Assembly: GCA_022393335.1 (NCBI GenBank)
Contig: JAJEKB010021019.1
Span: 627,806-691,805 of the forward strand
Length of the DNA stretch: 64,000 nucleotides
Reading direction: 5' to 3'
DNA from: Macrotrachela quadricornifera
Taxonomy: Eukaryota; Rotifera; Eurotatoria; Philodinida; Philodinidae
A program made the translations under genes and the position numbers. The notes beneath the pieces are model-generated. The model ran no database searches and had not been told where the DNA came from. It saw nothing but the letters and a program-made list of their open reading frames with translations. Below are positions 1-12,897 of the stretch, piece after piece (the stretch's first letter is position 1; the number at the start of each line of letters is the position of its first letter).

Positions 1-2
1 TG

Positions 3-158
3 CAACTGCAAGGCAAACGGATGCTGTTATATGACTTCAGCTACCAGAAAGATGATGCTACGACACATACAGATCAAGAATTATTGGTATGTGACATAGA
101 CAATTTTTACACCTCTTATAACCAGTTAGAGATGGTCATCAATCAATCCTGTTCATAA
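3..158 (+). CDS. 3' end of an unidentified protein (partial)
   Basis: An open frame enters from the left edge in phase (first full codon at 3) and ends at TAA 156-158, giving 51 residues. The residues are polar and look coding (QLQGKRMLLYDFSYQKDD, then more Asp/Thr/Glu), and there is no start codon need because the gene would begin outside the window. A GT at the LLV codon could be a splice donor, in which case the coding part ends at about 86. I do not recognise the family. It would converge tail-to-tail on the TRPM gene. Confidence 0.3.
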   Translation, partial: QLQGKRMLLYDFSYQKDDATTHTDQELLVCDIDNFYTSYNQLEMVINQSCS

Positions 159-525
159 TGTTTTGAATTATTACGTGTGAGACAATATCACCCATAATAT
201 GCAACCGATTAAATGGAAAAAACCTATGATTCATAATCTCATAACATAAGAAAATGGATTTATTGTATACTGAAAATGGTCTCATTTGTAGCAAATAAAG
301 TTAATCGAACATAATTTTTTCTGTTCAGAAAATAAACGATACGCATATATTAAAAGCTGTCTTTTTAAGTTATAAAGTTATTTTGTTGCATCTTACAAGT
401 AAATTTTGTTTTTCAAATAAAACGGATTGGATGACGAATAGTTGAAATATAAAAGGCATCTATTCATCATGAATCATTCTCCTTAAGTGCTATTTCTTAG
501 TAATAATTTCAAAATTCGACCAAAT
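159..525. other. Short intergenic spacer between converging genes
   Basis: AT-rich with stops in all frames. It would hold both 3' UTRs if the flanking models are right. I see no RNA gene or repeat here. Confidence 0.5.
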
Positions 526-3500
526 TTAAATTAAACTATCAGAAACTGACATAAACGCTCCACAATCAGAATCCTCCTTGTTGAAATTCTAACAAGTACA
601 AATTTCTTAGCTTGGAACTTTTCCACTATTAATTATAAACGACACAATCGAAATCAAATGTGCTCGTTAATATTTATTATTGCATGGTCTAATAATACGA
701 AAAATATCGATACTGTACCTGAAATATTTCACTAAGTGACTTGTGATGAACATAGTTCTGCACTATTGTATGATCCATCTTATCATCCTCATTATTTGGT
801 CTGCAGAGAGAAATGAATCAACATTTAGATGATACAGAAACACACGTCAATTGATACTTTTTCTTAAAACTGTCCGAAACAACTTACATGTTCTTCTGTT
901 TTTCTTTGTCAAATAAGTGTTGCCAGTACGTTTCAGCAATGACTTTCTCACGATTAATCTGACGAGCATCCATTACAGATGGTTCAAATTGGTCATCTAA
1001 AGAGAAAAAAATCATTATAAAAATTTCAAAGATGTTTATGGTTTACCAGTATTTCGATCTAACTGACGTTGTTTGTATGTATAGGTACATCTGTCATAAA
1101 GATGTTTTATCAACTTAAATAAATAGCATAAAGTATTGAACGGAGGTGGTAACATTGTCTTTTTTGAATATTCATCAACCAGCCAAAATCGTTGATGTCG
1201 CCATACTGCTTTTGAGTTATCTTGTACACGTCGGAATTTCTCACTATACGAGATGAACGAAAATCATTCAACATTTGGTTTCGATTATTGTTCTACACTT
1301 ACTTCAACATCGCAATCAGAACATTCAGAAGAAGTATGTTTGATATAACTGTGAAACCAATTGCAAATAAATAGACAAATGTGCCATAGGAATCGTTTTC
1401 TAAAGCAATTTACGAGAAACTGTAATCTCCGATAGTAATAATAAGAATAACTTTATTCATACCACTAACAGCACCATTATATGGCTCGGCTACTTGACCG
1501 AACATTTTCCAAATACCCCAATTGAATACATCTCGAAGCAATTGCCAACTCCATAGCTCGGCACCGCCATTGCCTGCAACGGTGACTCTGGAAAATGAGT
1601 CATTAGTCACATTCGACCATTTGACTTGTCCTTTAGTTGTGAGAAGAGACCAAGAAGCAATTGAATATCCAAGAAGGAAAATAAGAATGAAGCATAAAAA
1701 GATCAAGAGAGCATCTTTCACCTACAATATAGAACTAGATATGAACTAAGCGTCATTTTCACACGTGATAGACGCACCATTTCATAGATCATAGCTAATT
1801 TAGGCCCCAACAGTTTGTATGCAGTGAAGAAAGAAAGAATTCGAGTATACCAAACCACAAGATCAATGGACATAAATATTCTAAACAAAAAAAAACCACA
1901 GTCTGTCTTATTTACTTGACTTTCTCTTTTGCATCAGGTAAACCAAATAAACTGTAAAACTAATAGACATCTTACTTTGAGCAAACGAACAGCTGTTCTT
2001 TGACAAAAAAACGAGTGATAAATGCAATGAAGTAAAACAAAATGCCTGCTATATCAGTCCAATTCCAATAATTCATACTATATATATATGGTGTAGCAAG
2101 AGTAAACTGATAGATCTCATCGATAATCAAACTCCATATAAAAATATGCAAGATAATCTCCGTAATTGGAATTGGTAAGTTTCGAATACCAGACCGATTT
2201 TCACCATGGACATTTAAAGGAAAATAATCCACAAGAAGAACATAGCTGAATAAAGCCAGAAATAAGACGAAGAATATCTAAATATCAAAGAGAATGGCAG
2301 TATTTAATTAAGCATTCGAGGAATAATTAGAGAAAAACATGCTTACAAAATTATAGTAAAAGCGTACCACTGGCGCTTTGTAGAAACATTGAATTCGATC
2401 GAGAGTACCAAGATTTTTAAAATTACCTTGCTTATTATTTTTTGGCGACGATGAATAACTCACCATTGGACGATATAATTCGGATGCTTTGAGTTCCTTC
2501 ATAAGAATACAATAATCAAGTATGTTTCATAAAATTTCTTAAATTTGTACTAGGTATTTGCAACAAAACCGTTCTGAGTGATTCAGAGCTTTTGCGCTGA
2601 TATATGAAAGTAATTAGAATCTAGTAAGACTAGAAAAAAAGCCCACAAGGAAAAAGACCTATATGGATATGACCAACGGTATGAGGTCCCGATTTCTTTT
2701 CTTTCTACTATCAGTTAAAAATCCTAACCATATTCGAACCAAATTATCACCTTTATCGCCAAACTACTAAATTTAAAAAATATTAGCTGCTGATAGTTGT
2801 CTCATATGAAATTATTCTACTTTTTAAATATGTGTTCTATCATTTTTAAGGGCCTAAAGGGTTTTATACAAGGCAGCCATCAGCAGCTAATATTTTAAAT
2901 TTAGTAGTTTGACGATGAAGGTGATAATTTGGTCCGAATATGGTTAGGATTTTTAAGTGATAGTAGAAAGAAAGAAAATCGAAACCTCATACTGTTGATC
3001 ATACCCATATGTCTTTCTTCCAAAGCTGCGATTATTTTAACGAGCTTATTACCTTTGATGATAGATTGACCAGAAAGATCAACCTCAACAACTCAATCTG
3101 AGATTTTATTTATGTACGAATTTTGTGAGCTTTATAACTACCTAGATATCTCTGCTAAAATGATTGCTTCTCTTTCAAAATACAGAGTGTACAAGAAACT
3201 CACTATGTTGCCACATAATACAAAAATCAGATGTTCTTGATAGAACAACAGTTCGAGAAAGAAGTATTCATTCTGACGAGATCATTTAAATTGCTATAAA
3301 ACTATCGTGAAAAAATTAACGCAAATAGCATGTTTGATGAATATTTTTAATGTTGGTAAATTACAAAAGACAAAATTTCATCAGAAAATTGTTTTATTTA
3401 TAGTTTTGTAGAACTCTTAAAGTGGATTGTTTGGTAAAAAGAAGTTTTCACATTTTCTTAAAAAATGACGGTGATACGTTTAAAATTCTAAAAAAGCGTC

Positions 3501-6500
3501 CATTACTGCTTTAGAGAAATTATATATAACCGAAGGATTTTGAAGGCATCACCATTAATTTTGGAGGGGATCCGAAAACTTTTTCACTAAAATAATCAGC
3601 TTTACGGGTTCTACAAAATTCTATAAATAAAACAATTTTCTGATTAGTTTCCATACACATATCGTCCGTACCTGATTCGAGTTACCAGCATTTTTCTTAT
3701 AAAGAGAAGGAAAAAGTACTGCTGAAATTGGTATGAGAGGCACAATCAATGTTGCAAGGCAGATCTAAATAGAGTACAAATTCGTAAACAAATAAGCTGC
3801 CAATATTATTCAAAATTCAGACAAACCCAAAATGAGATTGGCATTTTCTTTATTTTTTGTGAATGATCGAACTCATGATACCACTTCTCACTTAGATATT
3901 TTTGTACTGCATCACTGGCAAGAAAACTTCGACAATTCACCTGTTGTGCCACATCCAATGGACAAAAATTGTAAAACGTTTTAGCTTTGTACTCGAGTAA
4001 TTTAAGAGCAAAATCACGGTCTTTCACACTGCATTCATCGATGATGTCTCCCGAGTATTCTCCGAACTCTCTGTTTTCATTAATAAATAAATTCAACATA
4101 CATTTAATACTATGTATTAACTACGAAAATTCAATTTGCTTACTGTTCAAGTTCTTTTAGATTATGTTTATCTTCCGAGTTATTCTGCCCTGCTTGGTGA
4201 TAAATCATAACTGCGAGAAGAGTAGCAACCGTCTGGTTCTGATAGTAAAGACAACATATATAATAGTATATCAAAGTAAATCGAAAATATGTAGGGTATA
4301 TAACTTACTCGACTTCTAGAACAAAGATATTTAGCCATAGCCGGCTGATTCATGAATACAAACCAGAGATAAAGTGCTTCAATTTCGCGTCCTTTGAATA
4401 TTGCCTGCCAATCGTTTTTATGTGGAACCTAAAGTATACAAATAATATAAGTTTGATCTACAAACTATGCAATTATTCGAGATGATATTCTCCTTTTGAG
4501 ATCATACTAAATGTTTAAAGAGGCACCACTAAAATTATTAGAAACTAAAAAATGGTTCTTCTCTACAGGTCTCAGAATCTGAGTTGTGTTTGTTTTACCG
4601 AATTTTGGACCCATTTTCCAATGTTTACCGTCAAAATTAAAAAATAGCAGAGTTTTCAGCTGAAACTTTACTCACACAGGTTTAATAGATCATAAAATAT
4701 GCTGACACTTCTAGTTGGAAAGAATATCCTCATATTGAGACATTTAATGATTAAAAAACTGATTGGATGTTATCTTTGATGGTTTACTCGTTAGTAATAT
4801 TGAATACTTACGTAACCGGCTAAATACATTTGAAGGTAACCATTATATATTTTCTCCACATATGCCTTAAGTTCGTTTATTTTTATGCTAATTCCTTCAG
4901 ATTTTAACCAGGTGTCGAGGACAGAATGAAGATCAAGTTTAGGATCGAGAGCAAGAGCGTCGTCATTCTAAGAATAGATATGAATCATAAGACAAATAAT
5001 TTATCATGTGTATTATTCAAGTTTGATTTACCATAGTCTTCACGCAGATCATTATGAGTTGCTCTTCTGTCAATTGCTCTATGGATGCACCGTATTCCAT
5101 CAGCAAACGGACGAAAAGCACGTTATTTCGATGCAATGCATCAAACAGTAGTTGTTGTGTTAATGAAATCACCTGTGAAAAAAAAAATTATATATATAAA
5201 AATCTCGACTAAAGGTATATTATGAACAGCGGTGTAAAATATTGTTGATAAATAGCACTAAATGACGAGTTGTCACCGTATTGCCATCACATCAAATTAA
5301 CTTTCATTTAATTGCAAGCTTATTAAATTAATAGCAATTCCTTGGTCTATTAGCGATGTTTTTGCATACGGTTGCAAGCTCTTGAAGTATATATCGATTA
5401 TTCACTTAAGAAATCTGTCAGATGAATAAGTGTGAGATGAGCTAATGAAATTTTCAGAGCTTAGAGGAAGGTTTTGTGCTATGTTATTTTTCGTATATAT
5501 TGAAATTTCTTATTCATTATTCGTATTATCACGCGAATCCTGGCTTTCATACAGTTCGATTCGGAGCTATACTGTCCAGCTTCACGTTACACTCACTCGA
5601 TTTTCGTCTTCCTTTATATTGTTTGGCGATGGAATGGTTTGGCCTTTACGATCAATTAATAATTGTCGTGCATGATCATCTTTGTTCCACAGCTGAAAAT
5701 TTTAGCGGAAAACAATGAATATTATTTTTTCATTAAGAGTGCCAAAAGAATATCTTACCAGACACCATACCAACTCTGCTGTTCCTGTTTCTGAAAAAAA
5801 AAATTGTTCCCAATTTTCAAGTCGATACTTGATGTCCTTCAGCATTGCATTAGCAATAGCATCTTCTAGATTGCCACTGTGTTCAATGGCATCGAATATA
5901 ACAATGAGTGTTTCCATTTCGGTGAGTACTTGAGTGTATTTCTCAATTTCAGCAACTTGTTCGTCAACTTCAATTTCATCATCTTTGTTTTTGATTATGC
6001 TTTGTTCAATACACAACATTTTCAATTCTTGTTTGCATTCTTCCACATATTGGTTTTTACGAAATTGAGCTAGTTCATCGTTCGGAGATAATTTTCGACA
6101 AAGTTGAGTGATAATATCAGCCAGGCCACCTGTATTCTATAGAAAAAATGTCAATATATACATGATGTTTCAAAAAAAAAGACTACCCCTTTTTACAAAA
6201 TTATTTCGTCTCCTCTAGAATTCATTTTTTTCTGATCCAGTTAATATTGTGATAGATACAGCTAGGAAAAACCCTACAAGATTGAATTATTTTTATTTTG
6301 ACAACGATCCATAACAATTGAAAAGAAAGACTAAATTCATTAAATGTGAAATTTACATTAGAACGATATACTTTCACTTGAAAACAAAAATATTTCTCAC
6401 TAATAGTCAATTTTGCCTTGAAATTTAGCATAGCTATAGAACTAGGTATGAGTATATTTATTGCGACAACATTTAGAACAAATATGGTTCGTTTACTAAA

Positions 6501-9500
6501 AATGTTTTTCGTTTTCATACAATTATTTAGGTTTGATGCTAATGGCTATCACATGCTTCGTCATTATATTGCACTTTGTTTCTCTTTATGAAACGAAAAT
6601 TTGCCAACAATTGTTATATACTCTTCTAGATATTGGCACGCTCTGTCTATAGCATATAGTTGATTGTTATTAAAATTAATTCAACTAATGAAATAACCAA
6701 ATTAGTACGTTGCGTTGCTTTATGCAAACAATACGAAATGCTGCTATCGTATGAATATTTTAATAATAATAGCAAACTAAGAATATTTTCAAATAATTTA
6801 TATAGATACTTAAACTGTGAGTGTCGAGGAATATAACCTAAAAATTTCAGGTCATAATACTGTATCGTTATTGAATCATTGAATGTTTACAAAACATAAA
6901 AAAGAGCAAAAATTGATTTGATCTCAACATAAATTTTATATTTAATAAGTTTATTCTTTCTCTTCAGTTCGAATAGACCGTCGTCAAAATAAAAATAGCT
7001 CTATCTTGTAGGGTTTTTCTCAGGTCTATCTATTATAAAAATAGTTGGATCAAAAAAGTGAATTCTGCAGGATTAAAAATAATCCCATCAAAGGGGGTAA
7101 ATTTTTTTTCGGACACCCTGTATAAGCGAACTATGAATTCAGAATGATTTTGGATTTCATTATCAAAAATCTCATTCCTAATGATTGAGGGGTTGATGAA
7201 ATATTAGCTAAGGTATGTATTTTTCGCATATTAAAAGTTTTTAGCCCAAAGTTTTCATGTCAGTTATTCGTCTTTTTATTCTATTTTGAATATAAATTCC
7301 CAAGTTGGTCGTTTTTGAAACTACACTACATAAAAAGCTTATCGTGATTGTAATCGAACGTGGTTTAGTGTACTATATCGATAATACGTGTTCATTCATT
7401 TTTCCTAATTTAAAGAAGCTATATGTGGAAATATTTTCTGATTCAGTATTGTTATCTAAAGACAACTCGACAACAATGTTCGACATCTAATTATTGTTTG
7501 AGATTTCTTCCATCAAATTAGCCTTCTCGACCTATCCAAAAGTCATCAATATTTTCTGACGACTGTTCAGAACGCTTTCAAAATCAAAAAAAGCTCCTGG
7601 TATTGTATCAACCTCGTTAGTGAGCTGTATTTAATATTTTATCCTATTCTTAGATATAGAAATACGTACTCGAACAACAACAAGTGGTGTTCCATTTTCT
7701 AATCCTTTACATATAGCTATGAGTGTTGTGAAATCACCACCAAGTAACAGCATAACAATTGGAATATCAACGTCAAACACTAAAAAATATATTAATTATC
7801 AGGTTTGTCAGTAAGCAATATTTTGGTGTTGTGATAGCATACTGGTACTTTTTGGTTGATAACCAGCCACAGGTGACTTTAATGCCTTGCTCATACTAAG
7901 TTTACGTTCGATCTCCTGACGTTTCAATAACACATTTTTCAGGTCCTCTGATTCATTGTTTCCATCATCAAAGAAATGAAAATGGGTATGGTATGGATCC
8001 AGCCGCCATTTAGAACTGTTACTCGTATTGTCTTCGTCAGTTATAACCTCGTATTTAAAAATATGGGACACTTCATTGTCCTTTTCCTCCATCTAACGAA
8101 ATAAAAAAGATCAAGTTGATAGAAACATGAATTTTGTCCTCTTATTTAATAATATTTACCAAAACCCTTGTTTCTGTCGGCGTTGTTATAGTGACGCGTT
8201 TAGTTTCTTTTAGTTGCTGACGACCTAAAAGGTAATACGTTACATAATATAACTAATTATAAGTTACATTAGCATTGATGATATAAATACCTGCTATACG
8301 TTTCCAGTTGCAAAAACCGATGAAAGGAACATCAGATCCACACATGTCATGATGCAACGCGTCGCCAACTACCTTGATCATATTTTGATTGCTACAACTT
8401 GTTGTAACCCATGGATCTGAATGATTAGATATATGAATATAAGAAATAGTAAGATTCGTTAAATCAGTCACGTGTTATCTTTGCTGTAGCAGTTAGACCG
8501 CGTTGAATGGCACGCTCGGTCTCTACTTGAACGCCAGATTTATTTTGTTTTAAGGCGTCGCCATAGATGTCACTTGTCTGGATCGATAGTATGAAATCAG
8601 GAACCGGAAGATGATATGCTTCGATGAGTTCTACCACCGCAAGAGGTCTTGAGCTGGCGGCAAGATGAACAAACTGAAAAATATAACAATGAAACATTCT
8701 ATTATAAAAAAAAGTCACAGACCCGCTGAACAGCTTTCTATACCAAGTCATTTCTCACTTTACTATTATAGATACTTCATTTAATAGAAACAGTGGCCTA
8801 AATTTTACTTTAATGAAAAACAAGTGTTTCAACTGAGACAATGAATAATGTTTACTTTATTATCTACCATATATTAGCATTTTACTGGTTTTATGTGTTT
8901 CAGCTAGCTAAGTAAAGAAAAATTAGCCTTTTTCGCAATGCAAAACTAGTACATCAACGAAGATATGTGAAGATAAGCAATTTAGCTAGAACTCTCATTT
9001 TCCTCAAAAAATGTTCAATAAACCATTTATTTTTAACTTGACTATTGTAGTGGAGAAACTAAAACGGCTTACTGATGGCAAACGATCTTTTTGATTATCG
9101 ACGTCGATCCCTTTTTTATCAGCGTCGTTGAGATACACAAAGTCCAAAAAGCCGAAACAAGCCAGAGTTTTGCTAAATATATTTCCAACATTTAATAATA
9201 TAGTATGAAAAAAATACTGTTTATTTCGATCATGATACACTGCATAGTATTAGTTAAATAAATTAATCTACTTTTTGCACAAAAACCTCTTACTCGGGGG
9301 GATCTTGTAAACTAATTTTCCACGTTTGAATAACCTGCAATAAAAAAGTGATATATTCATGGAATTTTTTGCCTCATAAACAAACGTTTTTCACGCATTT
9401 GTGTATATGTTGTGCTTTTACAGGCAGACGTTTAGTTGATCCTAAACAAATAGAAATTTATTGTACATTTATCCACACGTAACAAGAAAAATAAGAATTC

Positions 9501-10261
9501 GCTTAATTTTGTTATTTTTCAATCTTATTCATGCAGGGAGTGAAAAATAACCAATAGTATAAGTCTATCGAACGAACTTATCATGAAAACAAAAACGAGG
9601 TTCTTATTCAAAAGTATTTCAAATGAATATTTCGCGTCGCTAATGGATTATTCAAAAGCGCAGAATGTCATGAAACCTTGCTGGGCACGGATCGTACCCA
9701 GTCAGTTTTCTGAGCGTCTGCAACAATTTCCAAAAAGGCTTTTGCGTTTCGCTTCGTGCATGTGCTATATCATTTTTACATCGTTCTACTGAACCTCTGC
9801 TTGTTTCCTCATACTATTGAAATTTACAATATTTGTAAGGTGCGGTCAATACACTTTTTTTTGAAACATAGCACCTTTCGAATATTTCATCCTTTTTGAT
9901 CGGAAGGAAGTATTTGCTAAGGCTAAAAAATGAGATTTTCGTGATCAGCAACTACTACTCTATCAAATAATGTAAAAAAACGAAGAAAACATTTTTCACC
10001 GAAATTTTGCATTGACCACACTATACTTGATAATCTGCTCATTCGTAGTTGTGTCACTCCATCTCCTATCCAGCTTTGTATGGTGAGCCGATCTTGTAAC
10101 ATTGGGTCAGATTCTTCATGAGGTTCATCTATTTGAGCCTCTTCTTGTACTTCAGTTGTTCGCAATGGATCTGATTCGGCATGCTGAAAACCAACTTCTT
10201 CTGCCGATTCACTACTGAAACGCCCTGTTGAGCTAAAGTTAATTGATCCAGTGTTTTGCAT
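526..10261 (-). CDS. TRPM-type (melastatin) cation channel, multi-exon
   Basis: Predicted plasma- or organelle-membrane cation channel of the TRPM family. Exons read on the minus strand, in order: 10261-~9990 (5' end unresolved), 9334-9294, 9239-9073, 8673-8472, 8416-8291, 8224-8160, 8092-7843, 7779-7670, 6136-5759, 5692-5597, 5172-5032, 4967-4812, 4428-4309, 4232-4144, 4109-3827, 3764-3672, 2496-2347, 2277-1976, 1880-1778, 1721-1463, 1399-1303, 1243-1047, 996-888, 800-719, 576-526. Phases agree at every junction after 9334. The N-terminal exons carry the TRPM SLOG/LSDAT homology region (VVGDALHHDMC, HTHFHFFDDG, NTGGLADII). Then come helical repeats, the pre-S1 motif KAPVVRFYYNF, S1-S4, an S4-S5 stretch (GPKLAMIYEM then VKDALLIF), a pore with WKMFGQV, S6 (ISNILLLNVLIAML) and the TRP-box-like WRHQRFWLVDEY followed by LPPPF. 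FGQ in the filter resembles the TRPM2/4/5/8 side of the family. No C-terminal kinase or NUDT9-like domain is visible. Length is about 1,300 residues, normal for TRPM. The last exon (526-576) and the first are the least certain. Confidence 0.88.
2648..3022. repeat. Foldback element (about 155-bp arms) in a TRPM intron
   Basis: Left arm 2648-2808 and right arm about 2868-3022 are reverse complements with few mismatches. Both contain a pyrimidine tract, then AATCCTAACCATATTCG and TTAGCTGCTGAT on the matching strands. The loop is only about 60 bp. It sits in the intron 2497-3671 and has no coding capacity, so it is a MITE or foldback relic. Confidence 0.85.
3385..3648. repeat. Second inverted repeat in the same TRPM intron
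   Basis: TCAGAAAATTGTTTTATTTA near 3390 recurs inverted near 3645, with the similarity (TTTGTAGAAC and beyond) continuing inward for about 70 bp at lower identity. The central part does not code. It is probably a short non-autonomous element, unrelated to the neighbouring hairpin. Confidence 0.7.
6161..7120. mobile_element. Mariner/Tc1-type non-autonomous element (960 bp) in a TRPM intron
   Basis: The ends are long imperfect inverted repeats of about 130 bp. The right end read inward on the minus strand starts CAGGGTGTCCG and the left end CATGATGTTTC; both then have an A-run, an ACCCC block, GAATTCA, GATCCA and AAAACCCTACAAGAT. TATA flanks each end, which fits TA target duplication. The interior has no transposase-like frame, so the element would need an enzyme supplied from elsewhere. 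It lies inside the 1.5-kb intron 6137-7669. Confidence 0.8.
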
Positions 10262-12879
10262 AGCTGTTCTGTACTAAATATTGAGAAAATTCGATAAAGT
10301 TATGTAGTTTTATCTGAAATATGAATAATGATAAATGATAGAATTATAGTCGATCAACAGTATAGTGATATCACAACTCGACGAATACTCGAATAGCATG
10401 AATTTCACCTTAGGACTTCTAACGATTGTCGAGAGAATTTTTGCTCACTTTAGATTCCGATTCTATCATCATCCATTACTATGTGTGCGTATTAATCATG
10501 CCAACCAAAATAAGGTATCAGTGTTTTGATAATATCTCATTCAGTTCTCAGTATTTCGAAATTGATTTTTTTACCAAATGATTCGCTTTTCAATTCTCTA
10601 CAAAATTATATACTTATATTAATGAAAGTATAAATACCCTCAATAAATCTTCATGGACTATCTCTGGATCATATATGTAAAATTTGAAACTTGATTTCAA
10701 CTATTGAATTATTAAACTGTTGAACTTTTTTCGATTTTTCAATTATTCAATTACTCAATAGTGAAACTCTTTTCGCCTGTGTGAGGGTGTCATGGAGCTT
10801 AAAAATTGAATAATTGAATTGTTGAAAAGTTGAAAGATAAATAATTGAGAAGTCGAATAGTCGAATTCAACTTTCAAGTTTTACACTACTTAAAAAAAAA
10901 ACTTCCTTTTTTTTAAATTCCGCAATGATTAGTATATTTCCACTAGCTTAGCTCCGACTAAATCAAAGTCAATGAAACTTCTACTGGTACTAGATCTAAA
11001 TGGTCTTTATCTGTAATGAAAATTCCAGAGAGTTTACTTGTATTATTCAAGTGGTATTAACGTCAGAATGTAAAAAACCGAAATTTGGTAACGCTTGGTC
11101 CTGTCGATATGTGAAATGATCACCAACAAATAAGACAATTGAGAACTATATTAAAAATGTTGCTTAAAATAATAAGAACAAAAGCAACTATCTCTTCAAT
11201 CAATTAGCATCTAAATTATGGTTGATACACATACAACAAAAAAAAGTATTTCTCCGAATTATATCTAATAAAAACGTTCGAAGTATTACAGTTTCGAACT
11301 TATCTCTAAGCTGTTGCTCGCCTTCACTCTTGCCCCTGACCACTATACGTTCATTATCAAGATAGTAATATATGCGTTTTTGTTGTAAACTGATTTTCTT
11401 CATTATATTCAGATATATTGATTGTTCTTTCTTGTAAAAAAAATCTTATTTATTTATACCCATTTCGTATATACTTAATTTGGTGTTCCATTATCTTAGT
11501 TTTTAATGCTCAAATATTTCTTTCCAATCAAATAATAAGAATGCTTTCTTTTCTTTAGAGATTTGTTTTTCTTAGTTATTACCTGCTAAAATATTGTATT
11601 GGTTTTAAACTGAATACGTCGTTATCAAAAGCTTGTTTCTTTTGCTATGGCTAAATACCACTTTATCTCCCTCATTTATTTATTGTTCTGCTTCATTAAC
11701 TAAGCAATATTTTTTTCTAATTTATCTTACAAAAGAAATATACATATACGATATAGGATATTTCACACACACGTTTTTTTCCTTTTCTTCTAACTAATAG
11801 GGGGGATAAAAGATGCACACAATGATGATACTGTACAAAAAAAAGATAACATTATTGATAAACAAAAGATGAAAACTGTGATTGATCTTGTCGATCTCTA
11901 GTCGACATCCACTTGAAAAGATTTGCATGCATTCAATTGTGCACCTACGATGGTAAAGAAAGGAAAACCAATGACGAAAATTTTTAAATAATGATCTAGC
12001 TGAAATTCAAACTATGATACAAGATTCTCTGGAAAATTCTGCACTTTTAATTGCATGTTTCGAAATTTTACGAAAAATGTTTCATAGAAACACTTTCGAA
12101 GGAAAACGATATATTTGCTGCACAGAAAATAAATGAAAAAAGCAAAAACATTTGGTTGAATTTATTACGACTCATCCGTTAGTTCTTGAAAAGTTATAGT
12201 GACTGTCTTTAGATTGTTCTTAAAAAACTACACGAACTACTCTCATGTAGTTCATCAAAAGTTATAGGTTACTTATTAATATTGAATTGATGCTATCATC
12301 TAACTGATTTAAATCCACTTCTACTTTACGATACTATGGCTCTACGTCACTCGTACTTCGAAATACTGAAGTCCACCCTAGACTACCGATATTCAAGACC
12401 TTGTCTCAATCCTGTTTTCTAATTTTTAATTAATATTCTCTTTCGCGTAGAGAAGAGCCTAGCAGGAATAAATTGTATGTTCGTACATTACTGATTGATT
12501 GAATAATGATATCGAAACAAAAAGGATTCTTTTCAATAAAACCCGAATTTGAGGTCAGTTTTTTCGAAAATATTTTCGTAGATCAGTTTATTTTTATACA
12601 AAGGACTGCCTTTTTACAAAACAATTTTTTCCTGTAAAGTTTGATCAAAGGTAACCGAGGGTGCCCACGGAAAATTTTTTCGATTAAAACCATGGTTTAT
12701 CACAGTGTGAGAAAATGTTCATCTTAGCGGTTTAATGGTACCGCAAAAGTCAGACCTTTTATTGCCTTTTTTTACACCGCTCGAAACCGCGGTTAGTAAC
12801 GGTTTGAAAGAAAACTCATGTCATGAATACTGGATCACTTTTAATGGTAAACCGATAATATTTCGATGAACTATATACT
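10262..12879. other. Gene-free AT-rich region upstream of the TRPM gene
   Basis: No frame has convincing coding character. The stretch should include the TRPM promoter and 5' UTR near 10262. It also contains a self-complementary AT tract (10705-10875). Around 12690-12860 there are several blocks with paired AACCG/CGGTT words (ACCATGGT, ACCGCGGT) that may be an older element into which the hAT transposon at 12880 inserted. Confidence 0.5.
10705..10875. repeat. Self-complementary TTGAATAATT-rich tract
   Basis: Words such as CAATTATTCAATT on one side and AATTGAATAATTGAATTG on the other pair across a short GC-richer centre (GCCTGTGTGAGGGTGTCATG). The pairing is patchy, so this could be low-complexity sequence and not a true foldback element. 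Confidence 0.4.
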
Positions 12880-12897
12880 GGCTTCCGATTGCAACTT
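12872..12897. repeat. Left target-site duplication plus left TIR of the hAT element
   Basis: ACTATATA at 12872-12879 is followed by the terminal repeat starting CTGGCTTCCGATTG. Its counterpart is at the right end. Confidence 0.85.

Noticed and set aside
1411..1413. An in-frame TAA between the TRPM pore and S6, suggesting a broken gene
   Set aside because: A 63-bp intron (1462 down to 1400, GTATGA donor, TTTAG acceptor) removes it and restores the frame into S6, so the gene is not disrupted here.
6222..6518. 98-residue minus-strand frame inside the 960-bp element
   Set aside because: No transposase motif, and part of it is the inverted repeat itself. Chance AT-rich frame.
7500..7620. Possible TRPM exon between the SLOG exons
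   Set aside because: The exon ending at 7670 joins directly and in phase to 6136 (VVR-NTGGLADII), matching the family, so this stretch is intron.
11200..11403. 67-residue minus-strand frame
   Set aside because: No splice support, no recognised motif, isolated in AT-rich DNA.
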